Source of the DNA: Monocercomonoides exilis
Lineage: Eukaryota > Preaxostyla > Oxymonadida > Polymastigidae
Direction of reading: 5' to 3'
Assembly: GCA_001643675.2 (NCBI GenBank)
Contig: LSRY02000057.1
Location: 64,501-128,500, forward strand
DNA length: 64,000 nt
How positions within the stretch are numbered: position 1 is the stretch's first letter; each line of letters opens with the position of its first letter. The position numbers were made by a program, and so were the translations under genes. Of this stretch, positions 1-11,996 are shown one piece after another. Below the pieces are notes generated by a model that ran no database searches, had not been told where the DNA came from, and saw only the letters and a program-made list of their open reading frames with translations.

Positions 1-1261
1 GTAATTGCTTTTGCAGTCTCTTTCTCTCCCACATTCCTCAAATGCACTCTAATGTGGATGTCAAACTCGCTCCCCAGTGACAGAAACGGATACTCTCCTC
101 CTTTCTTCATCAGCGCTGCTTTGCTCGAAACGTGCAGAAAGCCCACTCGTTCGCTTCGCTCGCGCCTCTCATCTGAAAGATCCATACACGTTATCACTGT
201 AATTATCCTCTGCGAGGCATCTTCTGCTTTTGCCACGGTCTGCGACGCAACTGCTTCTGAAAATGTGCTCACTGAACTTTCAGTCGCTGCCTGCTGCTCT
301 GCGCCCTTTCCTTCGCTTGGAGCGCTTGAACCACTTTCGCTGCTTTGCTTTTCTGCATTTTCAGTTGATTTTCCTGCGGCTTCAGAACTTTCTTTTGCAT
401 CGTTTTTAACATCCACTTTTGGCTCGTCTTTCAATTCACTGTCACTATCTGTCTGCATCTCATTCGCATTTTCAGTCTCTTCCAATGTTACCTTTTCTGA
501 TGCCATTTTCAGTTTTCCAAGAATGACATCTTTCTGGAGAGTCATAAATCGAGTCTGGACAAACAATACCATCTTCTGTCTTTCAGCATCACGATATCCT
601 TTTGGAAGAAAGTTGAGAACTTCATCACGAATTTTAGTCAATGGAGCTTGGGTTAGTCTGAACAATATGTCAAAAAGTTAAATAAAAAACGAAAACATAA
701 ATATTTTTCATAAATAATGACATGCATACTCTTGTGAAGGAGGTGCATAATGACTTGTTGACACAGCAGAATTGATAAGAACCATAGAAATTACTCGTTT
801 TGGATGAGTCTTATCAAAGAGCTGGGCAAGAAATCCACCATATCCAGAGCCAATAATGTGCAATTTATCAATCGATAAAGCTTCAAGAAAACATTCAAAT
901 GCTTTCACCCAATTATCGTGCGTGTCATAATATGGGAAAAATGCGGAAACAAGTCGATATCCATAAGCAGGAAGGCTGATGAACTGATTATAAAAGATGT
1001 CAGGCGTCGTTGGCAAGTCAGGAAGAAATACAAGAGGGCAACGGTCTGTTGGTCCAGCTTGATAATACGTCCATTCCTTTGGTACTGGAGAATTTATTGT
1101 AACCTTTTGAAATAAACACAACAAAAAAAGAATCCAACAAAATACTATTTTTAAAAAAAGATTGAAAGATAAGCTGCAACAACCTTTTGTAAAGAGTATT
1201 TCGAATTGAATGCATCATATTCGGGATCGTGAAATGATTGGGTTGATTGCTGAGGTCCCAT
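1..1261 (-). CDS. SPG21: Maspardin (SPG21/ACP33-like alpha/beta-hydrolase-fold protein), C-terminus cut by window edge
   Basis: Exons, in coding order, are 1184-1261, 730-1103 and 1-657 (continuing left of the window). The introns are 1104-1183 (80 bp) and 658-729 (72 bp, donor GTATGC, acceptor TTCAG). The start ATG gives MGPQQSTQSF and is followed by DPEYDAFNSKYSLQK, which parallels the N-terminus I recall for human maspardin. The core (residues about 40-145) carries the AGPTDRCPLVFLP and FLAQLF segments, and the C-terminal part has GGEYPFL. Maspardin is a cytosolic/endosomal protein linked to vesicle trafficking. At the nucleophile elbow the sequence reads GSGYG, so the usual GxSxG serine is Gly and hydrolase activity is unlikely. 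An acidic, Ser/Glu/Ala-rich insert of about 100 residues (about 200-300) splits the conserved part. It lies tandem to, and 199 bp downstream of, the CFAP44-like gene. Confidence 0.85.
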
Positions 1262-1460
1262 TTAATGCTTTCGAGTTGATCTGATACTATAATTACATGA
1301 TCGAATGATCAGAAAAAGATCAAAAATTATTACTGAAAGAATTTTATTTTCAAATAATAAAAGCAAAACAAACAAAAACAGAAGAAATGATTATAAAAAA
1401 TAGTTTACGAAAGGAAGATGTGGAAATGTTATGAGAATTGTGAAGTGATTGAACAATTAG

Positions 1461-4400
1461 CTATCTTTCATCAACGTTTCCCATTGGTTGCCTGATATTC
1501 TCAAACGATGAAAAGGTCTTTTTCATTAATCGATCAACTTCAGCGCGCAATTTTGATATCACTTCGTTCTGTTCTTTTATTTTCAACTTCATATTTCCCT
1601 CTGACATAATCTCTTTCATTCTAATCTCTGACCCACGATGATCGTCTTGTGCCACTCTTGATGCTTGTATTTCATAGACACGTCTTCTCTGTGAAACAGA
1701 AACTGATGCTTCACGAATGCGATCATCAAGCTGTGCATTTTCAAGCTGAAATAAATAAATGAATATTAACAGATCGATTAACAAAATAAATAGTAATAAT
1801 AATCAAACATTAAACAATTGTTAAATGTTTATTTTTAAAGAAATATAAAAATTGAAACCTGTTTGGCTTTGATTTGCGCCTCCAGTTTCTTCTGCTGTCT
1901 CCACAGCTCGTCGATCTTCTTTGAAGCAGAGTCCTTGAGATACTCTCTCTTCTTTTTCAGCTGCTCCTCCTCTCTTTTGTGCCTACTGTCATCTCCTGTC
2001 CTCACAATGTCCTGCAATTCTTTCGTCACCCGCATTATGTGGAACTCTGATATCGTGTTTGCCTCGTCCACAATCGCCATCGTCGCTGCCTGAATCTCCC
2101 ACTCTCTCCACTTGATCGACTTCAGCAGCGTGCCTGCGTGTTTCAGCAGCTGCAGTGAGTGCTGTGCTTGCTGTCTCAATCTTCCATTTAGTGCTAAGAT
2201 TTCATCTCTATGAACAAGAAGAGCATCTGCATAGGATGTGATGCAGGGCTGAGGAGGTGCTTCAACCTGCCCTTGCAACAGACGCAGAATGAGCACAAGA
2301 TCGATGTCTGTGTACTTCGTCTTCTCTGCACAGCGCTGCTGAGCTCTCTTCACTTCGCCCATCTCTGCCTCGATGGCGCTGATGCGGTCAGTCAGATACT
2401 GTTTGTGCGACACAAGCTCATTCATGTGCTGCTGAAGCTGCGTAATTTCCTCTTCCAGTTTGATTCGCTGCTGCCTCGCTTCGTTAATCGTCCGCCACAG
2501 CTGCTCGTCGTCTGCTGGGAGAACCCCTGCCCCATCCACTTCTGGTTCCAGCGGCACCGCCTGCGTCTTCGCCCGCTGCCACGCCACAAACGCATCATGT
2601 GCCAGAAACGGGTCTAAATTCGACCGAATAACAGAAAGATACATCGCCGCATGCTCTCCAAACACCTCCCGAAGCCATTTTTCGTCAGAGCGGATTTCGC
2701 GTAGGTATTTTCTGAGCTCTTCTCTTTGCTGCCTCCATTTCTCTCTCTCTTCCCTCGAGGCATCTGCTTTTCCTCTTCCACCGGTTCTTCTCTTTTTGAT
2801 CCTTTTCTCTCCTTCTCTTCCCACAAAATTGCCATTTTCGTCGTACATTTCTTGTTTTCCTTCTTCTTCCTCATTCTCCTCTTCGTTTTCTTCTTCACTT
2901 TCCCCTGCATTTCTTCCATCAATTGTTTCGTCTTTCTTCCACGCTTCTCTTCCTTTTGCTGCTTCCTCTTCTTCCTCTCCTTCTCTTCCATCCACAAACC
3001 TTCCTTCGCTGTCAAGAATTGTTGGAAGCCCTCCTTCACTCGCAAGCTGATGCACAGCCCATGCTTTGACACTCAATGTATCGTCTCTATCTTCTCTTCC
3101 TCCTGTCCTCATCCCATTCATTCCATTCATCTCATCAATTGCTGAATCAGCTCCACCTGCCCCGTGCAGCTTGCCTCTGTATGCATTCATCGCCACACTC
3201 AGCGCTTCTGCACGCGATTGCTTGTCTCCGAAGAATCTTCGCACTTCTCTTTCGAGCATCGCCTTCGTCTCTGCATCAACTTGCTTCACTCTTTCTTTGA
3301 TGTGCGCTGTCTCCTGTTTGATGACATCGATGTGCCGTTCTGTTTGCTGCTGCATCGCCTTCCTCTCTTTCTTCTCTAATGACAATTGTGCATGTTTCAT
3401 CCTCAGCTGTTTATCTTCTCTCAACTGCCCTTCCTGTGCAAGTATTGATTCAGATAGCTTTGTGATCCACATCTCGTTCTCAAAGCACCGCTTGGACACT
3501 TCTATGCGCTCCAAAAGCAGCTCTTCCAGTTTCTCGTCAAACAAACGAAGAGATTCACGAGCAGTCTCCGCCAGCAGCTCCAGCTCATTCTCCTTCGACT
3601 TTCTGAACTTCGCAACAGTCTCTTTCTTCTTCAGATACTCTGCCATTGCTGCCTTCTGCTCGTCTGTGTACTTTTCTGGTGGAACAGTGTCCATCCAGGG
3701 CTCCCTCACAATCTGCATCGTCAGCAGAGACTCCTCACTCTTCGCCTGTAATGTCCCATCCATCATGTCCATCAGTGCTCTTTTAGCTGATTCTGGATCG
3801 AGTGGTGCCTGTGATGTGTTCCAGCCTTCTGAACCACCAGAAGCAGTCGATGAAGAAGAGGCACCTAACGTCGCAGCAAGCAAAGAAGCTGAAGGTAAAA
3901 ATGAGTTCTTTGCTCCGTCCTTTTGAGAGGCAGAAGAGGAAGAACCTGTCTGCCCAGATGAAAGTGAAGCTTTTGCAGCTCTTTGCTCCAATTCTTCAAT
4001 TACCTCACCGTATGTCACACTCCACACCATTTCTGGCTTTTCCAGCGGATGCAGATGAAGAAACGGTGCAAAGTTAATCTTCTTTCTTGCTTCGGCTGCT
4101 GCTTGCGCTTTCGTCATTCGCTTGCCATCTGAGCCAAGTTGTGATTGATTGCCTTGAGCACCTTGTGATCCCAAAGGAGATCCAGCCATTTGAGAAGAGC
4201 CATCTCCACCGTTCTCATTGCCCTGCGTTTCATCTTCATCTTCCTCTTCTTCTTCTGCATCTGGCCCATTGCCTGCCTTGTCAGACGCCTCCAGCTGTTC
4301 TCTGATATCATCAATTTGCTTCTGCAACCTCGACACTTTTTCTATTGTGCTCTCTTTCTCCTTCCGCATCTGCTCAAATTTCTCGTTGAATTCACTTCGC

Positions 4401-7400
4401 AGCTGCCTTGTGATCGATGCCAAAAGTGCCATCTGTGTGAGCTTCCTCTGCACAGACACAAGTTGCAGGGGATGATACAACAGCAGAGTGTCATGTTGCG
4501 ACAGCTTCTGCACATCCATCAGCACATCTCCAGACAAGTCACTCTGTTCATCTGCGCCTGTCGGAACAAGCGCGGGATTCTGAGTAGCAGAACCCGAAGC
4601 AGATGCTCCGGCTGAGGCATTTGAAGCAGAGGCTGATGATGAAGAAGTAGAACTCCCAGGAAGTGCAATGTTCAAAAGATTGGAAATATTGTTCGATTCC
4701 GATCCTTCTCCAGCTGCTGTGTTGTCACCATCTCCGCTTCTCCCTCTCTCGCTGCCACTTTTGCTTCCAGTAATGTTCAGGATGTTGTCTGCATTACGAT
4801 ATGCATTTTGCGACAAGCCCAACTTGATTTTAATCGAGTGCTCAACAGGAAGAGCGTGCGATGTGAGCGAATATTCTCCGTTCTGAAGTGAAAGCTGTAC
4901 AGCACCTGAGCTGTCTGCTGAAGAGGATGATGCGCTGAGCATCGCTGTGACAGCAGCCGGCTGTCTCTTCTCCACCAAAGTGCGGAAGAGCGTGTCTCGT
5001 GGCTGCCTGTGGAATGAAAGAAGCTCCATTCTTCGCATTCTTCGGATGATATCCAACTTCCTCAGAGTTTGTGGTGACTGCTTTGGAAGAGCGAAATTGT
5101 ACACTCGCAATTTGGGCAGTTTTGAGGAAGGCAAATAAGAAGATGCAGAAGAAGTGAGAACAAGCGCAGCGGAATTTGAAGATTGCTGGCGTTGTTGCTG
5201 AGGAGATAATTGAGCCAAAGGAGAACTTGGATGCTGTGACAACAATGTCTGGTCCATTTGCACTGTTGCTCCCAGCTGAGCATCTTGTTCATTGTTCTCT
5301 TCTGCTGCATTGTCAACTGTGTTGAATGCAACCAGCGCTGATCCCTGCACTTCCATCGTGTCCCAACACAGCGCTTTAATTCGTAGTGTTCGAATTGAAC
5401 TCATCAGCTCCTCTTTCCTCACCTCAGCAGTCACTTCTCTTGCCTGCCTTTCGCTGTCCTTCTTCAGCTTTTCCCTTAGCTCTGTGTCAATCACAACCTC
5501 CAATCGATCCAACCTTTCTGCTTCAGGCGCGTTCTTGTTGCGAGCAATGAGATCTGAAAGTGCTTGTCTTATTCTCTTCATCTGCTCCTTCAGCTGCTCG
5601 TTGACTGACACATACTGCCGTATTTCATCTTCCTCCTGTTTGCGCTGCTTCGCTTCAAAGAACAGCGGCTCTTCATCGTCTGGTGTGAGGATCTCATCTG
5701 CATCTCCACTCGGCATCAGATGTGCTGTTCCCGCACGACGTGACATTGCTCCATCTTCCATTGGACTGTCTCTTTCGTCTGAGGCTTCTCTTCTTCTGTG
5801 CCTCGAAATTGGAGTCGACAGTTCGTCCATCCGTCCAGTGCTGTTCTTTCTGTCTCTTTCTTCTCCTTCTTCATCCATTTCTTCTCCAGCAAACCTTCTT
5901 TCTCTTCTTTCCCTTTCTCTTCTTTCTCTCAACTCATTCCTCATCTCTTCTCTCTGCTTTTGAATAAACTCGATTCTCCTTGGAACCTCCTTCATAATCG
6001 CAGACGCTGCCACTTCTGCTCTTGTAAAGTGCTCGTTCGGAGTGACTATTCCATTCAATGATGTTGTTTGTCCGCTTCCTCCAGCCGTTGTCTGCGCTCC
6101 AAAAGCGCCTCCTTGTTTGAATGTCTGTGTGAGGTGTGGCTGATGCCCCATGATTGGCACAAGCTCAGGAGAAGGAAGCACCGGCACCTCCCATCCGAAT
6201 GCACACCCATCGTGTCCAGTGGAGATGGCGTGGGTGGAAGTGGGAGAGAATCTGATGCAAGCACCTCCCCCGCGGAATGGATCGTGAGATCTGTGCAGAA
6301 ACAGAGGATGCACTTGAGGGATACCCATTCCTCCTCCTATTCCTGGTATGTCACCACCAGCAGCGAGTGAAGCCTGCTGCATCTGTGAGCCAAGCATCTG
6401 AACTGAATGAAGTGCCAAGCAGCCATCTCTGCAGACAGCTGCAAGCAGCTTTCCGTCTGGCGAAACAACTAGTGAGTCGACTGTTCCGTTCTTCTCCATC
6501 CCTCCACAGGCGCCCGAACACGCAAAGAACGAGGCTTCGTCTGTGGACTCGCTCTCCTCCATCTCCAGCGGCAGACAATACAGCCGGGCAATCCTGTCTC
6601 GAGTGAGTGCAAACAGCGAGTGCTCATTTAGAGACGAGAGATACACAGCCTGATGATTGAGCGAGGCTTTCTGAAGTGCTTGTGCTGCTGCTGCTGCTGA
6701 TGCGCCTGTCCCTGCTCTTCGCCCAGGTGCTGCCTGTGGAATGGTCGGTGGCACAGGAAGAGGCAGCGCAGCGAGTGAGTCTGCGGGATATTCGAGATGC
6801 ACAGCAGACTTTTTGATCAAAAATGATGGAATTTCGTTCTCTTCGCTTGTTGTGTCGAGTGGAGGTGGGGTGATTCGGAGTACATCTCCATTTGACAACC
6901 CGACCAGAGCTTCAGAGCGGGTGCCGTTTGTTGCCCATGAAAGAGAAAGTGCTGGGTGCTGCAGCGTCACATAGCCAAAGAGAGAGAAGTTGCGTGCTGG
7001 CCGACCGTCCAAAATGAAGAGACGGGAATCATCGCCGGTAACTCCGATGTATTGGCCATATGGATGGTATCTGAGACATACAACTGCAGATGTGAACAGT
7101 CGAACACGGTGAAGAAGACGCAGTCCTTTCTCTTCGTTTTTCAGAACTTTCTTTTCATTACTCGCAGGTTCTTGAGATTCTGCAGGAGTCAGCTTTGCCA
7201 GAGACTGTGAGTGTTGTGAAGAGAACGACTGGTTCCTCTGCATCTGCTGCTGAAGAGGCGTTCTTGAGCTTCCTGGCTGGTTGCCCATTGGTGTTCCTGG
7301 AGTTGCACTCCCTTCTTTCCCATCTTCCAGCGCACAGAAGTCTCTTGCATCGTATATCCTCACCGTTCCACAATCTGTCCCCACAACAAGAAGCCCAGCA

Positions 7401-10400
7401 CCACTACAGAACGACATTGCCTGTGCTGATACACCCAGCCTTATCATTGCAACCATCCTCACGCCATGGCATGCTGTGCGAGGTGCAGGCTGTTTTGTGG
7501 GTCTTTGATGGATGCGCCTTCTCTTTGCGTGCGGACCTTTCTTTCCTGACCCTTCTCCTCCTTGTGATCCTCTCCCTGTATTTCCCCTTCCTGCTCCATC
7601 TCCATCAGCTGCATCGACTGCTCCTCCGTCAATTCCAGGGCGAGAGCGCGTCGACCTTCCAGTCTGCAGCACGTTTGAAGGGTCATTCAAATCAGCTCCG
7701 TATTCGTCATTGTCTCCTTCTCCGCCAGCTCCGCCCATCTCATCTTCATACCCTCCCCCCATCCTGCTGGCACCATCGCCTTCGTCCCTCATTCCTTCAT
7801 TGTTCCCATTCGCACCACTTCCTGATTCTCTGTTGCCTCCTGCTCCTTCCTCGCCTTCACCTCCTCCGCTGTTCATCGAGTCTGACTGGATGATCTGCAC
7901 AATTGGTGAAGACAATTCATCCCCTTCTCTTCTGTCGCGTGTGGAGTCGAGTGTTGGGTCAGTGGTCAGATGGAACGGAACGCCAACTGCATCAAACCAG
8001 TCAAGATCCATCTGCGATGACATCAGAATCAATTCTGAAAGAGCTTCTTTATCTTCGCTTTCATTCGAATCAGATTCTGCAAATTCATCGTTATTTCGTT
8101 CATTTCCTTTGTTTGATGAGAAATCGTCTTCATTTCCCAGTGGCTGAGGAGGTGCAGAAGAAGGATCTTCATCAGAATATTCCTCATTTCGTGCAACTTG
8201 CCCGTTTTTGCGCCTAATGATGTTTGAAAGTACATTTCTTTGAGTTTCATTCAGTTCTGCCGCATCCAACTGCTCAGCAGTCGCAAAGCTCTTTTCCATC
8301 TCCTTCAGACGTTGTCGAAGCAGCCTTCGTGGTGCGAGCGTGTTTAACATTTCGCGTGTGCCTTCAACGAATGACACATCGTTGTCTGCATTGTGCTGCT
8401 CCCAAATGCGAAGTGTGGCATCTTCCCCACCGACTGTCGCAAACATCGTCGGTGACAGCCACTCAACAGCTGAAACAGCTCCGATGTGGCGGTCCATCAC
8501 ACGCACATACCTCAGCTGCATACGGTCGATTGCTCGAAGATGTTGCAAGAATTTGCCTTTGGATGAATTTCTTTCGTTATTATTGAGCAAATCATCTGAA
8601 TTTCTTGCTTTATTTCTCCTTTTGGAAATATCTTTCTGATTTCGCTCTCCACTTTCATCTTCATCAGCATCATCATTATCATCGAAGAACGAATATGACT
8701 TCAACAGGTCATCTGGGCCGACTGTTGTAACCTCCTCTCTTTCTCCATCATCCATTTCTAACTCATTCTCATCTTCTGCATTTTCTTCTCCTTTTTCATT
8801 CAGAGCACCTCCTCTTCCTCTTCCCCTGCGCATCGCCCTTCCCAGCTCCTCCCAAGAAACAAGACGGTATTTGTTTCTTCTGATGGCATTGTTTCCTCTT
8901 CCACTCTCATCTCCTCCAATCTGAGACGATGCTCTGGCCAATCTTTCTTCGCCTTTATAACCATCGACTCCATCTTCTCCGTTTCTGTTGAGTGTTGCAT
9001 CGTCGACTGTCCTCTCCTTCCATTCGCTGCTGTATCCGCTTTCTCTTCGCCCGTCCAGCTCCATTTCTGCCATCTGCTCTCTCATCAGCAGCCGCCAGAT
9101 GCGCCGCTCTTCGAGTTCTTCGATGTCTTCCAGCGCTGCAAGAAACGAGGCTCCAGACGCAGAATTCACAAGAAGCAGCTGCATTCGGGCATCAGTGTCG
9201 AGAGAGAGAATGGATGTTGCACAGAACGGGAGGTAAGAAAGAGAGTGATCCGAATCTGTTGAAGAAGAAGAAGAAGAGGACGATGAAGAAGATGATGAAT
9301 TGGGCATAAGTGTAAGAGAAGGCTGATGTGGTGAAAGAGCAGAAATTGAAGTGGCAGCACCGAAGGAAGTGTGGTTGCTGGATGATGCAGAAAAGGAAGG
9401 TGAAGAAGCAAACGATGAAGATGAGGCAGAAAATGATGGAAGACTCTCCAGACGAAACGAGTGACGCAAGTGCAGAAAAGGGCAACTGAGATACAGCAGC
9501 TGCCCGTCCAAACAGCCAGCAAATAAGCCGTGCTTGGTGAGTGCAAGTGAAGATATCGGAGAACCAGATGGGATTCGCGTCTCCTCAGTAAATGTTTCCT
9601 TTTCCAAAGGGCTTCCGGAAAGCTGTCTATCAGCATCATATCTTGTTTGTGCTTGATCTGCATCTAACGATGATTTTCCTCGAAAATGCAACTCTTCTGC
9701 ATCAAAACGAAATATCTGTCCCTTTGAGGTGCCAATCAGAATACCCTGGGACTGTGGAAGCCACACACAACATAGAGCATCACCCATTTCATCAGGAATG
9801 CGGTACAGCCCAGGTGTGAGGAGGCATGTGAGTTCGTGAGGTACCATCGACATCACAAACACATATCGATGGGATAACACACAAATTTCATATCTATTTT
9901 CAGGGTTGAAAATAACTGTGTGCCATTGAGGTGGATTAAGCGACATCTCCAGCATATCGACTCCGTTTTTTGAATCTTGTCCTTTTGATTGAGAAATTGC
10001 AGAAGGAAGCGTTAACCCTGAACGCTTTGTCGTTCCGAGCTGTCCTCTTCCTGTTGCTCCAAATGACTGCTTGTCTTTTCTTTGTACATATAAAGGATTT
10101 AAACAAATATCTTGAGGTTGTTTTTCTCTATTCAGATAATAGTTACAAAGATGAGGCTCTCCATCACGATTCCAATCCCATATCGTAAGCTTTGCCTCAG
10201 GCAGAGACGATAATGAAGCGAGAAAACGTCCATCGCGAGAAAATGCCAAAATTTCAAATGGAACGAGAGGATAGCCTTTAATAAATTTTGTTTAAAAATA
10301 ATTAATATTGATTATCACCAAAATAACAAACCAGGAAGAACTTGAATCAATTCCATTTCAGGAGATTTTAAGATGGAAATCGATGGAGTTGAATCTCTCG

Positions 10401-10654
10401 AAGCAAATGCAATGTGAAATGAGGATTGAGAAACTGCAAAGCAACTGATTCCGTATGAAAGACCCCAAATATGAGACATTGAGCCTTCCTTCAGATTTGA
10501 AAGGCATACAGATGTACCGCTTAAATAAGCAAGTTTGTTCTCAAACAGCTTTGGCGGGGTTGTACTCCCAAGTGAAAAGCTATATACGAAAGTTTATTAA
10601 ATGTAAAGTTAAAAAAGTCTACTCATACCTCAATTTCGTGGGAAACGAAGCCAT
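1461..10654 (-). CDS. CFAP44: CFAP44-like cilia- and flagella-associated WD40/coiled-coil protein, 2,991 aa
   Basis: Exons in coding order are 10629-10654, 10332-10579, 1859-10275 and 1461-1745. The introns are 49, 56 and 113 bp, and all joins keep frame (8,976 nt including TAG). CFAP44 belongs with CFAP43 to the tether/tether-head complex that links inner dynein arms to doublet microtubules, so it implies motile flagella. The N-terminal 1,300 residues hold degenerate WD40 blades (for example LTIWDW near residue 115, ATLRIWEQ near 710, DDSRLFILDG near 1165). The rest, from about 1,500 on, is Glu/Lys/Arg-rich coiled coil. The C-terminus has RAEVDRLMKKTFSSF, which I associate with CFAP44. It is far longer than the human protein (about 1,850 aa). 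The excess is low-complexity Ser, Gly, Asp/Glu and Gln tracts between blades and coils. CFAP43 is the main alternative. GC content is visibly higher than in flanking DNA. Confidence 0.8.
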
Positions 10655-10960
10655 GATTGAGCAAATAATAATTCAAAACGGTTGATCAAATGATACCAAT
10701 ATATGTTTCTCAAAGAATATTTGTTGATGATTAATGATGATGCCAATACTCTCACTCAAAAAAGCATAATTTTTCAGAAACTTTTTTTTCAAATATTAAA
10801 ACAACCCAAGTTTATTTTTATCTGGTATTTCTAATTTTTTAAATGATAATTAACAACTTTTTCTCAATTTTCAAATAACACTCTAACTTTAAAACAATCT
10901 GTTTTATTGTGTTTAAAAACACTATAAAAAACAAAAATATGATAACTTGAAATGTCAGAA
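10655..10960. other. Intergenic: H3 3' region and CFAP44 upstream region
   Basis: This is a 306 bp AT-rich spacer between the CFAP44-like start and the histone H3 stop, both on the minus strand. It should hold the H3 polyadenylation signal and the CFAP44 promoter. I see no TATA-like box or other motif I can defend. Confidence 0.5.
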
Positions 10961-11371
10961 TTATGCACGTTCAGCTCTGATTCTTCTTGCAAGTTGCATA
11001 TCTTTTGGCATGATTGTAACACGCTTTGCATGAATTGCGCACAAGTTGGTATCTTCAAACAATCCAACGAGATAAGCTTCGCATGCTTCCTGAAGAGCTG
11101 CAACTGCTGAGCTTTGGAATCTCAAATCAGTTTTGTATTCTTGTGCGATTTCACGAACAAGACGTTGGAATGGGAGCTTTCTAATCAAAAGTTCAGTGCT
11201 CTTCTGATACTTTCTGATTTCACGAAGTGCCACGGTACCTGGACGGAAACGATGGGGCTTCTTCACACCACCAGCTGCAGCTGCTGTTTTACGTGCTGCT
11301 TTTGAAGCGAGCTGTTTGCGTGGAGCTTTTACACCAATTTGCTTACGAGAAACTTGCTTTGTTCTAACCAT
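10961..11371 (-). CDS. Histone H3 with divergent N-terminal tail
   Basis: This is an intronless gene of 136 codons plus TAA, exactly the canonical H3 length with no indel. The histone fold is almost canonical ([20 protein letters not shown], the [19 protein letters not shown] region), so this is a nucleosomal core histone. The modifiable lysines K4, K9, K14, K18, K23, K27, K36, K56 and K79 are all kept. The tail, however, reads [20 protein letters not shown]. Numbering without Met, this gives T6V, A7S, S10Q, T11I and G13V, plus S28T, P30A, T32A and Y41F; near the C-terminus it has G132A (RIRAERA). Position 90 is Ala, and C96 matches the replication-type H3.1 pattern. It may be the main H3 of the species or a variant; one copy in the window cannot tell. 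It lies tandem to and upstream of CFAP44. Confidence 0.97.
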   Translation of the reverse strand: MVRTKQVSRKQIGVKAPRKQLASKAARKTAAAAGGVKKPHRFRPGTVALREIRKYQKSTELLIRKLPFQRLVREIAQEYKTDLRFQSSAVAALQEACEAYLVGLFEDTNLCAIHAKRVTIMPKDMQLARRIRAERA

Positions 11372-11996
11372 TTTAAATTATTATTTGTTTGATAAAGATA
11401 TATCAAAATATTTTTTGAGAAAGTTTTCTTTTAGATTACATATATAACGATGAGTATGAAAAGATCAATTTGTACGCAAAAGTGATCAATTATAATTATT
11501 AATATATTATATTTTGGATCTATTACGATTGAAAAATGATAAACTGTTTTTATTTTGTGCAAGTTCAATATTCATTTGAACTTACTTATTTCTTATGCAT
11601 TAAAGCATTGATTTTGATTTTAAGGTGTTTTTTCATTTTATTGATTTCGATTTTGTTATGAAGCTAGTTGAATATAGGATATACCAATTTGGTAATTTTT
11701 AAATACAACAAGCTACATTCATGTATACATTGAAAGAAATAATATATGTGCTTGCTGAATGTTTTTGATGTTTTCAATTAAATTTTAATTTTTATTAAAA
11801 TTCTGATTTTTGATTTTGTTTTATTAGTTTTTCTTTTTAATTTTTTTGGTTGTTTATTCGTTTCGTTTCGTTTCACATTTTGTGTTCAATTTATTTATTT
11901 GTGAAGAATATTGAATAGTTTGTTTTTTCTATCTATTTCACCCCCTCAATAAGATTATATTAAGGTTTTAACAAATAAGGTGAATAGCTTAACTAT
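11372..11996. other. Divergent intergenic region between H3 and the surface-protein pseudogene
   Basis: This is 625 bp of strongly AT-rich DNA with T-rich stretches on the plus strand (11760-11930). It must contain the H3 promoter on the minus strand and the former promoter of the decayed plus-strand gene. I can pick out no convincing core element. Confidence 0.5.

Noticed and set aside
2460-9309. Many long plus-strand reading frames opposite the CFAP44-like gene
   Set aside because: They are Ser/Leu/Phe-rich mirror frames of a Glu/Lys/Ser-rich coding strand, without domains, starts or splice signals of their own.
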